Part shown: positions 16,376-25,421 of the stretch, in pieces
Layout: each line of letters begins with the position of its first letter
Position numbering within the stretch: position 1 is the stretch's first letter
Assembly (NCBI RefSeq): GCF_000719135.1
Contig: NZ_JOEK01000004.1
Coordinates: 1-64,000, forward strand
Origin: Streptomyces avicenniae
Lineage (GTDB): Bacteria > Actinomycetota > Actinomycetes > Streptomycetales > Streptomycetaceae
Length of the DNA stretch: 64,000 nucleotides
Reading direction: 5' to 3'
Position numbers and translations under genes: made by a program
Notes under the pieces: generated by a model
The model's input: the letters and a program-made list of their open reading frames with translations, nothing else
Database searches by the model: none
What the model was told of the DNA's origin: nothing

Positions 16376-18738
16376 TGCCCACCATGCCCAGACCGTCCGC
16401 CACCACCGGCACCTCACGCCGCGAACGCCGGGCCGCCGCGCGCGCCCGGCGCGCCGAGGGCCCGCCACGCCCCCGCTGGCCCAAGTTCGTCCTGTTCTTC
16501 GCGGCCCTCTTCCTCGTGGACGCCGTCCTCGTCGGCGGCGGGGTCGCCGACCGGCTGCTGAACGGCGGCACCGAGGACCTGTCCTCCGAGTCGGCGCAGG
16601 CCGCCGACGCCCTGGAGGCCGACTTCCCGACCAGCGCGGCGAACTTCGTCCTCCTCGTCGAGGCACGTGACGACGCCGGGGTGGACGACGCCGCCGTCGC
16701 CGCCGACGGCATCGAGCTGACCAACCGGCTGGCGTTCGAGCCCGGACTGTCCGGCGTCACCTCCTACTGGCAGACCGGCGCCGACCAACTGCGCTCGGAC
16801 GACGGCCGGTACGCGCTGATCCTGGCCCACATCGACGGCGTCGAGGACGAGCAGCAGAACGCGTTCGCCCGCATGGCGCCCTCCTACAGCGGCACGCCCG
16901 AGGGCACCGAGACCATCGACGTGCGCGTCGGCGGCCGGGTCGCCGTCCTGGAGGAGGTCCAGACGACGATCGAGGAGGACCTCCTCACCGCCGAGCTGAT
17001 CGCCCTGCCGATCACCCTGCTCATCCTCATCCTGGTGTTCGGCGGCGTCGTCGCGGCCCTCCTGCCCCTCGGCGTCGGCATCGTCGCCATCCTCGGCACG
17101 AACGCGGCGCTGCGGGTCGTCACCGAGTTCACCGACGTCTCCGTCTTCGCGCAGAACCTCACCACGGCCCTCGGGCTCGGCCTGGCCATCGACTACGCCC
17201 TGCTCATCGTCCGCCGCTACCGCGAGGAACTGGCCGCCGGGCACGAGCCGGTCGAGGCCGTCTCGATCACGGTGCGCACCGCGGGCCGCGCCGTGCTGTT
17301 CTCCGCGCTGACCGTCGCCGTCTCGCTGTCCGCGATGCTCGTCTTCCCGCTGTACTTCCTGCGGTCCTTCGCGTACGCGGGCATCAGCGTCGTCATCCTC
17401 GCCGCCACAGCCGCGCTGACGATCCTCCCCGCCCTGCTCGTCCTGCTCGGGCACCGGGTGGACGCGCTGCGCATCCGGCGGCGCAAGAAGTCCGCGGACG
17501 AGGAGGGCCGCCTGTGGCAGCGCCTGGCGCAGGCGTCCGTAGGCCGCGCACCGCTGTTCGCCATCGGCACCACCGTCATCCTGATCGTCGTCGGACTCCC
17601 GTTCATGAACGTCCAGTTCGGCACGACCGACGACCGGCAGCTGCCGCCGGGCTCGGAGGCCAGGGTCGCGCAGGACATCATCCGCTCCGACTTCGACAGC
17701 AGCGCGACCGCCACCGTCGAGATCGTGGCCCGCACCGCGGACTCCGAGGACGACGCGGTCGCCGCCGCGCTGGACACCTACGCCATCGCCCTGTCGCAAC
17801 TGCCCGACGTCTCCTACGTGGACAGCCCGGTGGGCACCTACGAGGACGGCGAGCAGACCATCTCCGTCACCCCGGCGCACGACATGCGCGCCCTCGACGG
17901 CAGCAGCCACATCTCCGTCGTCCCCGAGTCCGGCCTTGAGGTCAGCGCCCCCGCGGCCGGTGAACTCGTGCGCAGCGTCCGGGACATCAGCGCCCAGGCC
18001 GACTACCGCGACTTCGGCACCATGGTCGGCGGCGACGCGGCGGTCCTTGAGGACAGCAAGAACGCCATCTCCTCCCGGCTGCCCTGGGCCGCGTTCATCA
18101 TCATCGGCGCCTCGCTGATCCTGATGTTCCTGCTCACCGGAAGCCTGCTGATCCCGATCATCTCCGTGGTGCTGAACGCGCTCAGCCTCACCGCGATGTT
18201 CGGCGCCGTCGTCTGGGTCTTCCAGGACGGCAACCTCTCCGGATTCCTCGGCTTCACCGCCACGGGCACGATAGAAGTGACGCTGCCCGTCCTGATGTTC
18301 TGCGTCGCCTTCGGCCTGTCCATGGACTACGGCGTCTTCCTCCTCTCCCGCGTCACCGAGGAGTACCGCAGGAGCGGCGACCCGAAGCAGGCCATCATCG
18401 CGGGCGTCCACCGCACCGGCGGCGTCATCACGGCGGCGGCCCTCATCCTGGCGGTCGTCCTGGTGGCCATCGGCACCTCGCGCATCACCAACACCAAGAT
18501 GCTCGGGCTCGGCGTCGCGCTCGCCGTCATCGTGGACTCCACCGTCGTGCGCGGCCTGCTCGTCCCGGCCGTCATGCGGCTCGGCGGACGCGCCACCTGG
18601 TGGGCCCCCGCGCCCCTGCGGCGCTTCCAGGAGCGCTTCGGCCTGCGCGAGGAGCCGCTGGACGCGGAGCCCGCGCCCGCGCCGCCCGCGGCGGAGCAGC
18701 ACCGCAGCCCGGAACCCGTCCTGGAGGAGACCAAGTGA
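16375..18738 (+). CDS. MMPL/RND-family transporter 1
   Basis: 787 aa. Its ATG shares one base with the preceding stop (TGATG). The topology is typical of MMPL proteins: one N-terminal helix (FVLFFAALFLVDAVLVGG), a large extracellular loop, then five helices, another loop and a second helix bundle. The motifs LGLGLAIDYALLIVRRYREE and FGLSMDYGVFLLSRVTEEY are the paired Asp-Tyr signatures for proton coupling. Actinobacterial MMPLs export lipids, lipid-like metabolites and polyketides by proton motive force. Located inside the coupled AfsA chain, it is likely the dedicated exporter of the product. The N-terminus has a basic, Arg-rich cytoplasmic segment of about 35 residues. Confidence 0.9.
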   Translation: MPTMPRPSATTGTSRRERRAAARARRAEGPPRPRWPKFVLFFAALFLVDAVLVGGGVADRLLNGGTEDLSSESAQAADALEADFPTSAANFVLLVEARDDAGVDDAAVAADGIELTNRLAFEPGLSGVTSYWQTGADQLRSDDGRYALILAHIDGVEDEQQNAFARMAPSYSGTPEGTETIDVRVGGRVAVLEEVQTTIEEDLLTAELIALPITLLILILVFGGVVAALLPLGVGIVAILGTNAALRVVTEFTDVSVFAQNLTTALGLGLAIDYALLIVRRYREELAAGHEPVEAVSITVRTAGRAVLFSALTVAVSLSAMLVFPLYFLRSFAYAGISVVILAATAALTILPALLVLLGHRVDALRIRRRKKSADEEGRLWQRLAQASVGRAPLFAIGTTVILIVVGLPFMNVQFGTTDDRQLPPGSEARVAQDIIRSDFDSSATATVEIVARTADSEDDAVAAALDTYAIALSQLPDVSYVDSPVGTYEDGEQTISVTPAHDMRALDGSSHISVVPESGLEVSAPAAGELVRSVRDISAQADYRDFGTMVGGDAAVLEDSKNAISSRLPWAAFIIIGASLILMFLLTGSLLIPIISVVLNALSLTAMFGAVVWVFQDGNLSGFLGFTATGTIEVTLPVLMFCVAFGLSMDYGVFLLSRVTEEYRRSGDPKQAIIAGVHRTGGVITAAALILAVVLVAIGTSRITNTKMLGLGVALAVIVDSTVVRGLLVPAVMRLGGRATWWAPAPLRRFQERFGLREEPLDAEPAPAPPAAEQHRSPEPVLEETK

Positions 18739-19781
18739 CCGGCCCCGTCCTGCGCCGCGTCGTCGTCACCGGGGCGACCGGCCTGCTCGGCAGCGCCGTC
18801 GTCGCCCGGCTGCTCGCCGACGGCACGGAGGCCGTCGCCCTCGTCCGCGACGCGGACAAGGCGCGGCGCCTCCTGCCGGGCGACGAGCGGCTGACCGTCG
18901 CCGTCGGCGACGTCACCGACCCGGCGAGCTACCGCAAGGCCCTCACCGGCGCCGACGCGGTGATCCACACGGCCGCGTACTTCCGCGAGTACTACCAGCC
19001 GGGCGCCGACCTGCCGCGCCTCTTCCGCACCAACGTGGACGCCGTCACGGACCTGCTGCGCGCCGCCGTGGACGCGTCCGTCCCCGTCGTCGTCCAGACC
19101 AGCTCCATCAACACCCTGGCGTCCGGGACTGAGGAGGCACCGGCCGACGAGTCCGCGCCGCCCCCGCCCGGCTGGGAGCGGAACGCGTACCGCGCCAGCA
19201 AGGTGCGCGCCGAGCGGGCCATCACGGCGTTCGTCGGCAAGGAGAAGGACCTGCGCGTCCCGCTCGTCCTCCCCGGCTGGATGTGGGGGCCGGGCGACGC
19301 GGGGCCGACGTCCGCCGGGCGCCTGTTCCTGTCCGTCGCCAAGGGCGCCCTGCGCGCCGTGCCCCGCGCGGGCAACCACGTCGTGGACGCCCGTGACGTC
19401 GCCGCCGCCTGCGTCCGCGCCGCCGAGAGCGGCCAGAGCCTGCGCCGCTACATCGCGGCAGGGCGCTGGCAGCGGCTGTCCGCCACCACCCAGGGCGTCG
19501 CCGACGCCGTGGGCGTGAGCGCGCCCCGGGAGATCCCGGCGGCGGCCGCCCTCACGTTCGCCACCCTGCTGGAGACCTCGGCCAAGCTGCGCCGCCGGGA
19601 GCCCGTCGCCACCCGCGAGGGCGTCCGCGTCCTCCTCGACGGCAACCGCACCCGCATCAGCTCGGCCCGCCTCCAGAGCGAACTCGGCGTCGAATTCAGG
19701 CCGTTGAGCGAGACCTTCGCCGACGAGGCCGCGTACTACCGCGCCACCGGGCTCCTCGCCCCCGCGGGGGGCGCCGCATGA
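18735..19781 (+). CDS. NAD(P)-dependent epimerase/dehydratase-type reductase
   Basis: 348 aa from GTG 18735, overlapping the MMPL stop (GTGA). An extended SDR: RRVVVTGATGLLGSAVVARL at about residues 8-27, then AVIHTAAYF, QTSSIN and the active-site pair Tyr152 and Lys156 in NAYRASKVRAERA. Relatives include dihydroflavonol-4-reductase-like enzymes. In butyrolactone pathways a ketone is reduced by an SDR or an unrelated reductase; this protein could do that here (inference from operon position). It closes the coupled five-gene run that begins with the AfsA-like gene. Confidence 0.87.
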   Translation: MTGPVLRRVVVTGATGLLGSAVVARLLADGTEAVALVRDADKARRLLPGDERLTVAVGDVTDPASYRKALTGADAVIHTAAYFREYYQPGADLPRLFRTNVDAVTDLLRAAVDASVPVVVQTSSINTLASGTEEAPADESAPPPPGWERNAYRASKVRAERAITAFVGKEKDLRVPLVLPGWMWGPGDAGPTSAGRLFLSVAKGALRAVPRAGNHVVDARDVAAACVRAAESGQSLRRYIAAGRWQRLSATTQGVADAVGVSAPREIPAAAALTFATLLETSAKLRRREPVATREGVRVLLDGNRTRISSARLQSELGVEFRPLSETFADEAAYYRATGLLAPAGGAA

Positions 19782-19853
19782 CCCCGCACCCGACCCGCCC
19801 CCAGCCCCCGCACGGCCACCGCGCGCCGTACGCATCCAGGAGGTCCTGACCCC

Positions 19854-20993
19854 ATGCCCAGCACCAGAACGGTCGTCCTGGGCGCGGCTGCCACGCTGCT
19901 CGCGCTCACCCCCGCGTACTGGGCCGTCGCCGCCGGCTCCGAGACGGCGGAGACCGCCGACCCGGCTGCACAGCGCGCCACCGCCGAGGCCGACGCCGAG
20001 GAGGCCGCCGCCGCGACCGCCGCCCGGCTGGAGGCCGCGGACATCGTGGACCTCCCCGTCACCTTCACCGTCGTCAACCAGAACCGCACGCTCGCGGCCT
20101 GCGCGGTGGACGGGGAGACGTACCAGGTCCGCGGCCACCTGACCGCGCCGCGCGCCGTGCTCGACCAGGCGGCGGCGGGCGAGGAGACCGCGATCACGCT
20201 CTACGAGCACGGCATCGCCGCCGGTGAGTGGTACTGGCGCCTCGACGCCGAGGGCTACCACCACACGGAGGAGCTGGCCAGGCGCGGCCACGCCTCGCTC
20301 ACCATCGACCGCCTCGGCTACGATTCGAGCGACACCCTCGACGGCCTCGCCTCCTGCATCGGCGGCCAGGCCGACATCGCCCACCAGATCACCGAGCAAC
20401 TGCGGGCGGGAACCTACGAGATCGAGGGCGACGAGACGTACGCCTTCGACCGTATCTTCCTCGCGGGCCAGTCGAACGGCGGCCAGATCATCCAGATCGC
20501 CGCGTACTCGTTCCAGGACGTGGACGGGCTGGTCATCATGGACTGGACCGACCTCGGGCTGACCCCGCAGGCGAACGCCCGCTTCTTCACGTCGCTCCAG
20601 TCGTGCCTCCAGGGCGGCGAGGACGGCTACAGTTACTACGACCTCGGAACGGAGCAGTTCGCCAGCGGCAACTTCAACGACACCGATCCCGAGGTGCTCG
20701 AACTGGCTCTCCCGCACCAGAACCCGCACCCGTGCGGCGACATGGTCTCCCAGCTCGGCGGCGTCCTGATGGACGTGCAGCAGATCCCGGAGATCACCGT
20801 CCCGGTGCTGTTCCTGTACGGCGCGGAGGACGCCCGTGTCGAGGGCGGCGCCGAGCACGAGGCGCTGTTCACCGGCGCGGAGTCCACCGAGCTGCTGGAG
20901 ATCCCCGAGGCCGGGCACTACATGGGCCTCGAACGCCAGGCCCCCCTGGTGCACGACACCCTCGCCGACTGGCTGGACCGGCAGGGCGGCTGA
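19854..20993 (+). CDS. Secreted alpha/beta-hydrolase
   Basis: 379 aa. The N-terminus MPSTRTVVLGAAATLLALTP is a signal peptide or anchor, with a likely cleavage after AVAAG; an Ala/Glu-rich stretch follows. The catalytic triad can be placed: nucleophile Ser207 in AGQSNGGQ, Asp326 in LYGAEDARV and His355 in EAGHYMG. The enzyme is therefore an extracellular or wall-associated esterase, lipase or related hydrolase. It starts 72 bases after the epimerase gene, probably in the same transcript. Its role could be activation or inactivation of the exported product (inference). Confidence 0.85.
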   Translation: MPSTRTVVLGAAATLLALTPAYWAVAAGSETAETADPAAQRATAEADAEEAAAATAARLEAADIVDLPVTFTVVNQNRTLAACAVDGETYQVRGHLTAPRAVLDQAAAGEETAITLYEHGIAAGEWYWRLDAEGYHHTEELARRGHASLTIDRLGYDSSDTLDGLASCIGGQADIAHQITEQLRAGTYEIEGDETYAFDRIFLAGQSNGGQIIQIAAYSFQDVDGLVIMDWTDLGLTPQANARFFTSLQSCLQGGEDGYSYYDLGTEQFASGNFNDTDPEVLELALPHQNPHPCGDMVSQLGGVLMDVQQIPEITVPVLFLYGAEDARVEGGAEHEALFTGAESTELLEIPEAGHYMGLERQAPLVHDTLADWLDRQGG

Positions 20994-21073
20994 TCGACGG
21001 CGATCCCGCGCCCTGCCCCTCCCCGTCCACCCACGGTCGGTCCCCACCCGTCCGTCCTCCCCACCTGGGCACC

Positions 21074-21103
21074 GGGGCCGGTTCCCCGACCGGATCCGGC
21101 CCC
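21074..21103 (+). terminator. GC hairpin downstream of alpha/beta-hydrolase
   Basis: GGGGCCGG at 21074-21081 pairs with CCGGCCCC at 21096-21103 around a 14-base loop, 80 bases after the hydrolase stop and 150 bases before the second MMPL gene. A plausible but modest terminator. Confidence 0.4.
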
Positions 21104-21253
21104 GCGCCCGCCGTACCCCTCCCGTACCCCCAGCTCGCACCACCGTACGAACCCCGCTCGTACCACCGCACCATGTCCCGGCTTTCCCCGTGTCGTGACC
21201 CCGTCACCCAGCCATGACCCCCACATGGTCAGACACAGAGGAGCTCCGTTCTC

Positions 21254-23512
21254 ATGTCAGCATCACCGCCACTCCTGCGGCGGTTAGGAATCCTGGCGAC
21301 CGCCCGACGCCGCGCCGTGCTCGTCACGGGAGGCGTCGTCTTCCTCCTCGCCGCGGTCTTCGGGGCGGGCGCGCAGAGCGTGCTGTCGCTCTCGCGCTTC
21401 GAGGCGTCGGGCTCGGAGTCCGACCGCGCGGAGCAGGTCCTGCGCGACGAGTTCCAGGACGGAAGTCCCAACTACCTGCTCCTCGTCACCGCGACGAGCG
21501 GCACGGTGGACGACCCGGCGGTCGCCGACGCGGCCCGCGAGGTGGCGGACGAGCTCGCCGCCCAGCCGCTGGTCACCACGGTCGATTCCTACTGGGCCCG
21601 CGACAACAGCCCCACGCTCGTCAGCGAGGACCGTACGCAGGCCCTCGTCGTCGCCTGGCTCGCCGGGGACGCCACGGACGTCCGCGAAGGGCTCGCCGAC
21701 ATCACCCCCGAGATGGTCACGGGCGACGACACGGACGGCCTCATCACCGTCCAGGCGGGCGGCCAGGACGAGATCTTCCGGCAGGTCAGCGACACCTCGC
21801 GCGAGGACTTCCTGCGCGCGGAGGCCGTCATCATCCCGGTCGTCCTGGTGCTCCTCGTCTGGGCCTACCGGCGCTGGTCGGCGGCCGGACTGACGCTGGC
21901 CGTCGGCCTGTTCTCCGTCCTCGCCACGCTGGCGCTCCTGCGCGGCGTCACCGCCTTCACCGAGGTCTCGACGTTCGCGGCCAACCTCGCGCTCGTCCTC
22001 GGCCTCGGACTCGGCATCGACTACAGCCTGTTCGTCATCGCCCGCTACCGCGAGGAACGGACGGCCGGGCGCGACAAGCACGCGGCCGTCGTCCGCACGG
22101 TCGAGACGGCGGGGCGCACCGTGCTCTTCAGCGGCGTGACCGTCGCGGCGTCCCTGGCCGCGCTGTTCGCGTTCCCCTTCCCCTTCCTCCAGTCGTTCGC
22201 GTACGCGGGCATCGCCGTCGTGGCGACCGCCGCGTTCGGCGCCGTCGTCCTGCTCCCGGCCGCGCTGGCCGCCGTCGGCCACCGCGTCGAGCGCCGTGAC
22301 GCGCCGTCGGCCCCGGTGGACATCACCACGGGCCGCTGGTACCGGATCGCCCTGCGCGTCATGCGCAAGCCGCTGCTGTACGGGCTGCCCATCCTCGCCG
22401 TGCTCCTGGCACTCGGCTCGCCGTTCCTCGGCGCCCGCTTCGGCCTGCCGGACGAACGCGTCCTGCCGTCCGACGCCACGGCCCGCATCACCCAGGAGCA
22501 CATCCGCGAGAACTTCCCCACCGAGGAGACCGACGCGCTCCAGATCGTCGCCCAGGGCGGCGCCCCCGCCGACCGGACGGCGGACACCGAGGAGTACGCC
22601 CTCACGCTGTCCGAGGTGCCAGGCGTCTTCCAGGTGGACACGTACACCGGCTCCTACCAGGAGGGCACCCGCGTCGCCGAACCACCGGGCACCGCCGAGC
22701 GGTACACGAGCGAGGACACCCTGCGCCTCGTCGTCACCGCCGACCGCGCCGCCCTGGACGGCGACCTGTCCGACCTCGTCGAGGACGTCCGCGCCCTGTC
22801 CCCGCCCTACGAGGTCGCCGTCGGCGGCTTCCCCGCGGCGATGACCGACTTCCGCGCCGACCTCTTCGACCGGCTGCCCCTGGTCGTCGGCATCATCCTG
22901 GTGGTCACCTTCGTGATCCTCTTCCTGATGACCGGCAGCCTCCTCATCCCGGCCAAGGCGACGGTTGCCAACATCCTCAGCCTCAGCGTGATGTTCGGCT
23001 CCCTCGTCTGGGTGTTCCAGGACGGCAACCTCTCGGGGCTGCTCGACTTCACCCCGGCAGGGCGCATGGAACCGAGCATCCCGATCCTGATGTTCTGCAT
23101 CGCCTACGGGCTGTCGATGGACTACGAGGTGTTCATCATGGCCCGCATCAAGGACGAGTACGACCGCACGGGCGACAACACGACCGCCGTCGCGGCGGGC
23201 ATCCAGCGCAGCGCGCCGCTGATCACGGCCGCCGCGGGCATCCTGGCGCTCACCTTCGCGGCGTACGTCACCGGGCAGGTGGTGTTCCTGAAGGAGCTGG
23301 GCGTCGGCATGGCCCTGGCCGTCCTGGTGGACGCGCTGCTCATCAGGACGGTGCTCGTCCCGGCGTTCATGCGGCTCGCGGGCGACGCCAACTGGTGGGC
23401 GCCGGGCCCGCTCCGGCGCCTGCACGCGCGCTTCGGCATCAGCGAGAGCGCGTCGGACGACGACCCGCCCGTGCCCGCGCGGGGCGCGCAACTCGCCGAC
23501 AGCAAGCGGTAG
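21254..23512 (+). CDS. MMPL/RND-family transporter 2, with TTA codon
   Basis: 752 aa, same family and layout as the MMPL protein five kilobases upstream: N-terminal helix, loop, LGLGLGIDYSLFVIARYREE near residue 250, a second loop and YGLSMDYEVFIMARIKDEY near 620, with the paired Asp-Tyr proton-relay signatures. Codon 11 is TTA (21284-21286), the rare Leu codon read by bldA tRNA in Streptomyces, so translation is probably limited to later growth or differentiation. GAGGAG lies ten bases before ATG 21254. A strong hairpin follows the gene. It likely exports a lipid-like or polyketide-like compound; whether it serves the AfsA locus is inference. Confidence 0.9.
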   Translation: MSASPPLLRRLGILATARRRAVLVTGGVVFLLAAVFGAGAQSVLSLSRFEASGSESDRAEQVLRDEFQDGSPNYLLLVTATSGTVDDPAVADAAREVADELAAQPLVTTVDSYWARDNSPTLVSEDRTQALVVAWLAGDATDVREGLADITPEMVTGDDTDGLITVQAGGQDEIFRQVSDTSREDFLRAEAVIIPVVLVLLVWAYRRWSAAGLTLAVGLFSVLATLALLRGVTAFTEVSTFAANLALVLGLGLGIDYSLFVIARYREERTAGRDKHAAVVRTVETAGRTVLFSGVTVAASLAALFAFPFPFLQSFAYAGIAVVATAAFGAVVLLPAALAAVGHRVERRDAPSAPVDITTGRWYRIALRVMRKPLLYGLPILAVLLALGSPFLGARFGLPDERVLPSDATARITQEHIRENFPTEETDALQIVAQGGAPADRTADTEEYALTLSEVPGVFQVDTYTGSYQEGTRVAEPPGTAERYTSEDTLRLVVTADRAALDGDLSDLVEDVRALSPPYEVAVGGFPAAMTDFRADLFDRLPLVVGIILVVTFVILFLMTGSLLIPAKATVANILSLSVMFGSLVWVFQDGNLSGLLDFTPAGRMEPSIPILMFCIAYGLSMDYEVFIMARIKDEYDRTGDNTTAVAAGIQRSAPLITAAAGILALTFAAYVTGQVVFLKELGVGMALAVLVDALLIRTVLVPAFMRLAGDANWWAPGPLRRLHARFGISESASDDDPPVPARGAQLADSKR

Positions 23513-23527
23513 CCGCCGCCGACCGGA

Positions 23528-23562
23528 CCACGGCCCGTGGGGTGCGCCCCCACGGGCCGTGG
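23528..23562 (+). terminator. Strong terminator after MMPL 2
   Basis: A perfect 15-bp stem (CCACGGCCCGTGGGG at 23528-23542; its complement at 23548-23562) with a five-base loop begins 15 bases after the MMPL stop. Confidence 0.8.
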
Positions 23563-23614
23563 GCGTCCGCGCGCGTGCGACAGTGGTGCGGCATCCCCGA
23601 GAGAGGCGACAACC

Positions 23615-24904
23615 GTGCGCGACGCCGCCCCCGCCGAGCCCACCGATCCCGCCGCCGACGCGACGGCCCGCGCCACCGCCAGACGCCGCGCCGGGCTGTT
23701 CCTCATGTTCCTCGCGCCGGGCGTCGCGCTCTCCTCGTGGGTGACCAGAACCCCCGCCATCCGGGACGCCGTTGACGCCTCGACCGCCGGGATGGGCCTC
23801 ATCATCCTGGGCGCGGCCGTCGGCGCGCTCGCGGGCATCCTGGGCGCGGCGCGCGCCGTGGCCCGTCACGGCGCCCGCGCGGTCGCCACGGCCGGGGCGG
23901 CGCTCAACGTCGTCGGCCTCGTCGTGATCGCCGTCGGCGTCGCGAACGGCGGCGCGCCCACGGTCTTCTGCGGCCTCGCGTTCTTCGGCGCGGGCAGCGG
24001 GCTGATGGAGATCGCCGTCAACGTCGAGGGCGCCGCCGTCGAACGCGTACTCGGCCGCCCCGTACTCCCCGCGCTGCACGGCTGCTTCAGCCTCGGCAAC
24101 CTCGCGGGCGCGGTGGGCGGCATCGTGCTGACGGCCCTGGGCTTCCCCGTGCTCTGGCACCTCGTCGCCGTCGCCGTGCTGCTCGCCGCGGCCAACGCGT
24201 GGGCGCTGCGCAACCTGCCGGGCGGCACGGGCAAGGAGCAGCGTCACGCACCGTCGCCGCAGGGCGGCAGCGCCCCGGCCACACCCCGTCAGCCCCTCTG
24301 GCGCGAGCGGCGCGTGCGGCTGCTCGGCCTCATCGTCCTCGGCATGGCGCTCGCCGAGGGCGCGGCGGCCGACTGGCTCCCGCTGATCATGGTGGACGGC
24401 TACGACCTCGGGCCCACCGCCGGATCGCTGGTCTACGCGCTGTTCGCCGCGTCGATGGCCGCCGGGCGCTTCGGCGGTGAGCGCGTGCTCGCGCGCCTCG
24501 GGCGCGTCACGGTCGTGCGCGCCAGCGCCGTGTGCGCGGCGGTCGGCATCGCCGCCGTCGTCCTGGCGCCCTGGCCCGGCCTCGCGGCGGCGGCCGTCGT
24601 CCTGTGGGGCCTGGGCGCCGCCCTCGGCTTCCCGGTCACGCTCTCGGCCGCGGGGGACGACCCGGACGGCGCGGCGGCCCGGGTCGGCGCCGTCGCGACG
24701 GCGGGGTACCTCGCGTTCCTCGCCGGGCCGCCCGCGCTCGGCTTCCTCGGCGAGACGTTCGGCCTGCGCAACGCGATGGTCGCCGTCCTCGCCGTCGTGC
24801 TCCTCGCCGGAGCGCTCGCACGGGCGGTCGGCCCCGTCACGCCCGCCGCCGTCCCCGACGCCCTGTCGGAGCCCGTCACACCCGCCGACCCGTCGCACGC
24901 CTAG
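23615..24904 (+). CDS. MFS permease
   Basis: 429 aa from GTG 23615, chosen because homology begins near the first helix and GAGAGAGG lies upstream. About 12 hydrophobic segments in two sets of six with a central loop (GGTGKEQRHAPSPQGG); the first reads RRAGLFLMFLAPGVALSSWV. The type resembles YbjJ-like sugar/drug permeases, in which GSGLMEIAVNVEG in helix 4 is characteristic. The direction and substrate of transport are unknown. The strong hairpin upstream separates it from the MMPL gene, so it has its own promoter or depends on read-through. Confidence 0.85.
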   Translation: MRDAAPAEPTDPAADATARATARRRAGLFLMFLAPGVALSSWVTRTPAIRDAVDASTAGMGLIILGAAVGALAGILGAARAVARHGARAVATAGAALNVVGLVVIAVGVANGGAPTVFCGLAFFGAGSGLMEIAVNVEGAAVERVLGRPVLPALHGCFSLGNLAGAVGGIVLTALGFPVLWHLVAVAVLLAAANAWALRNLPGGTGKEQRHAPSPQGGSAPATPRQPLWRERRVRLLGLIVLGMALAEGAAADWLPLIMVDGYDLGPTAGSLVYALFAASMAAGRFGGERVLARLGRVTVVRASAVCAAVGIAAVVLAPWPGLAAAAVVLWGLGAALGFPVTLSAAGDDPDGAAARVGAVATAGYLAFLAGPPALGFLGETFGLRNAMVAVLAVVLLAGALARAVGPVTPAAVPDALSEPVTPADPSHA

Positions 24905-25008
24905 GGTCCGTCTTCACAGGGGGCGCCTTAGCAGCCGGAGCCGCCTGGCACCAGCGCCCGGCCGGGTGGCCGTCGGCGGCTATGCCCCGACCGTGCTCAC
25001 TCGAATGG

Positions 25009-25037
25009 ATGAAACGGGCCATGATCACTCTTAGTGT
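25009..25037 (+). promoter_or_regulatory. Putative promoter of the small-peptide operon
   Basis: ATGAAA at 25009-25014 and TAGTGT at 25032-25037 are 17 bases apart. They lie in an unusually AT-rich patch (about 24997-25055) within the 263-base gap after the MFS gene, which also carries GGATGAA twice, at 25007 and again at 25039. This is the best promoter candidate upstream of the 61-aa gene. Confidence 0.45.
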
Positions 25038-25167
25038 TGGATGAAGTGCGGCATGTATCCCCCCGGCGCCCGGATGTCCCACTCGGGCACCGCGCGCCGG
25101 TCCGGCGGGAACACCGCCGGGCATCGGCTCATCCCGTCCTCGGACGGGACGTCCCCTTGGAGGCGTC

Positions 25168-25353
25168 ATGCCCTTCCAGACGACCGCTCCCGCGCCGCTC
25201 GCCACCCAGGCCGAGCTGTCCGCGCTGACCGCCCTGACCGCCGCGACGGAGACCGAGATCAGCGGCGCTCCCGTCCACTCCGCCGAGGCCAGCGGCCTGC
25301 TGCTCCTCCTCCTGCTGCTCTCCCCGCAGGAGCCCGAGGAGTTCCGCAAGTAA
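25168..25353 (+). CDS. 61-aa peptide with poly-leucine core, possible RiPP-like precursor
   Basis: ATG 25168 has GGAGG about five bases upstream, a strong site that supports this as a real gene. The peptide has a Thr/Ala/Pro-rich N-terminal half (MPFQTTAPAPLATQAELSAL), then ISGAPVHSAEASG, eight consecutive leucines (about residues 44-51) and the charged tail SPQEPEEFRK. A leader-like acidic/hydroxyl-rich segment and a distinct hydrophobic core with a short polar tail, followed directly by two conserved unknown genes, is the layout of a peptide-maturation operon. The leucine stretch is short for a transmembrane helix on its own, and there is no positively charged N-terminus of a signal peptide. 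I do not recognise a named family. A small membrane-active or structural peptide is the alternative. Confidence 0.6.
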   Translation: MPFQTTAPAPLATQAELSALTALTAATETEISGAPVHSAEASGLLLLLLLLSPQEPEEFRK

Positions 25354-25421
25354 CCGGCGCTCCCCCCTGGTGAACCTACGAGAAACCGTGCTCGGCACCG
25401 CCGACGGAAAGTGAGTCACCG

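Noticed and set aside
20994..21253. Extra gene in the gap before the second MMPL transporter
   Set aside because: Frames here are short and Pro/Arg-rich without ribosome sites; the region holds only a hairpin and the upstream site of the MMPL gene.
25168..25353. Simple transmembrane peptide rather than a RiPP-like precursor
   Set aside because: Kept as an alternative only: the hydrophobic run is short, the tail is charged and the gene is linked to two conserved cytosolic proteins.
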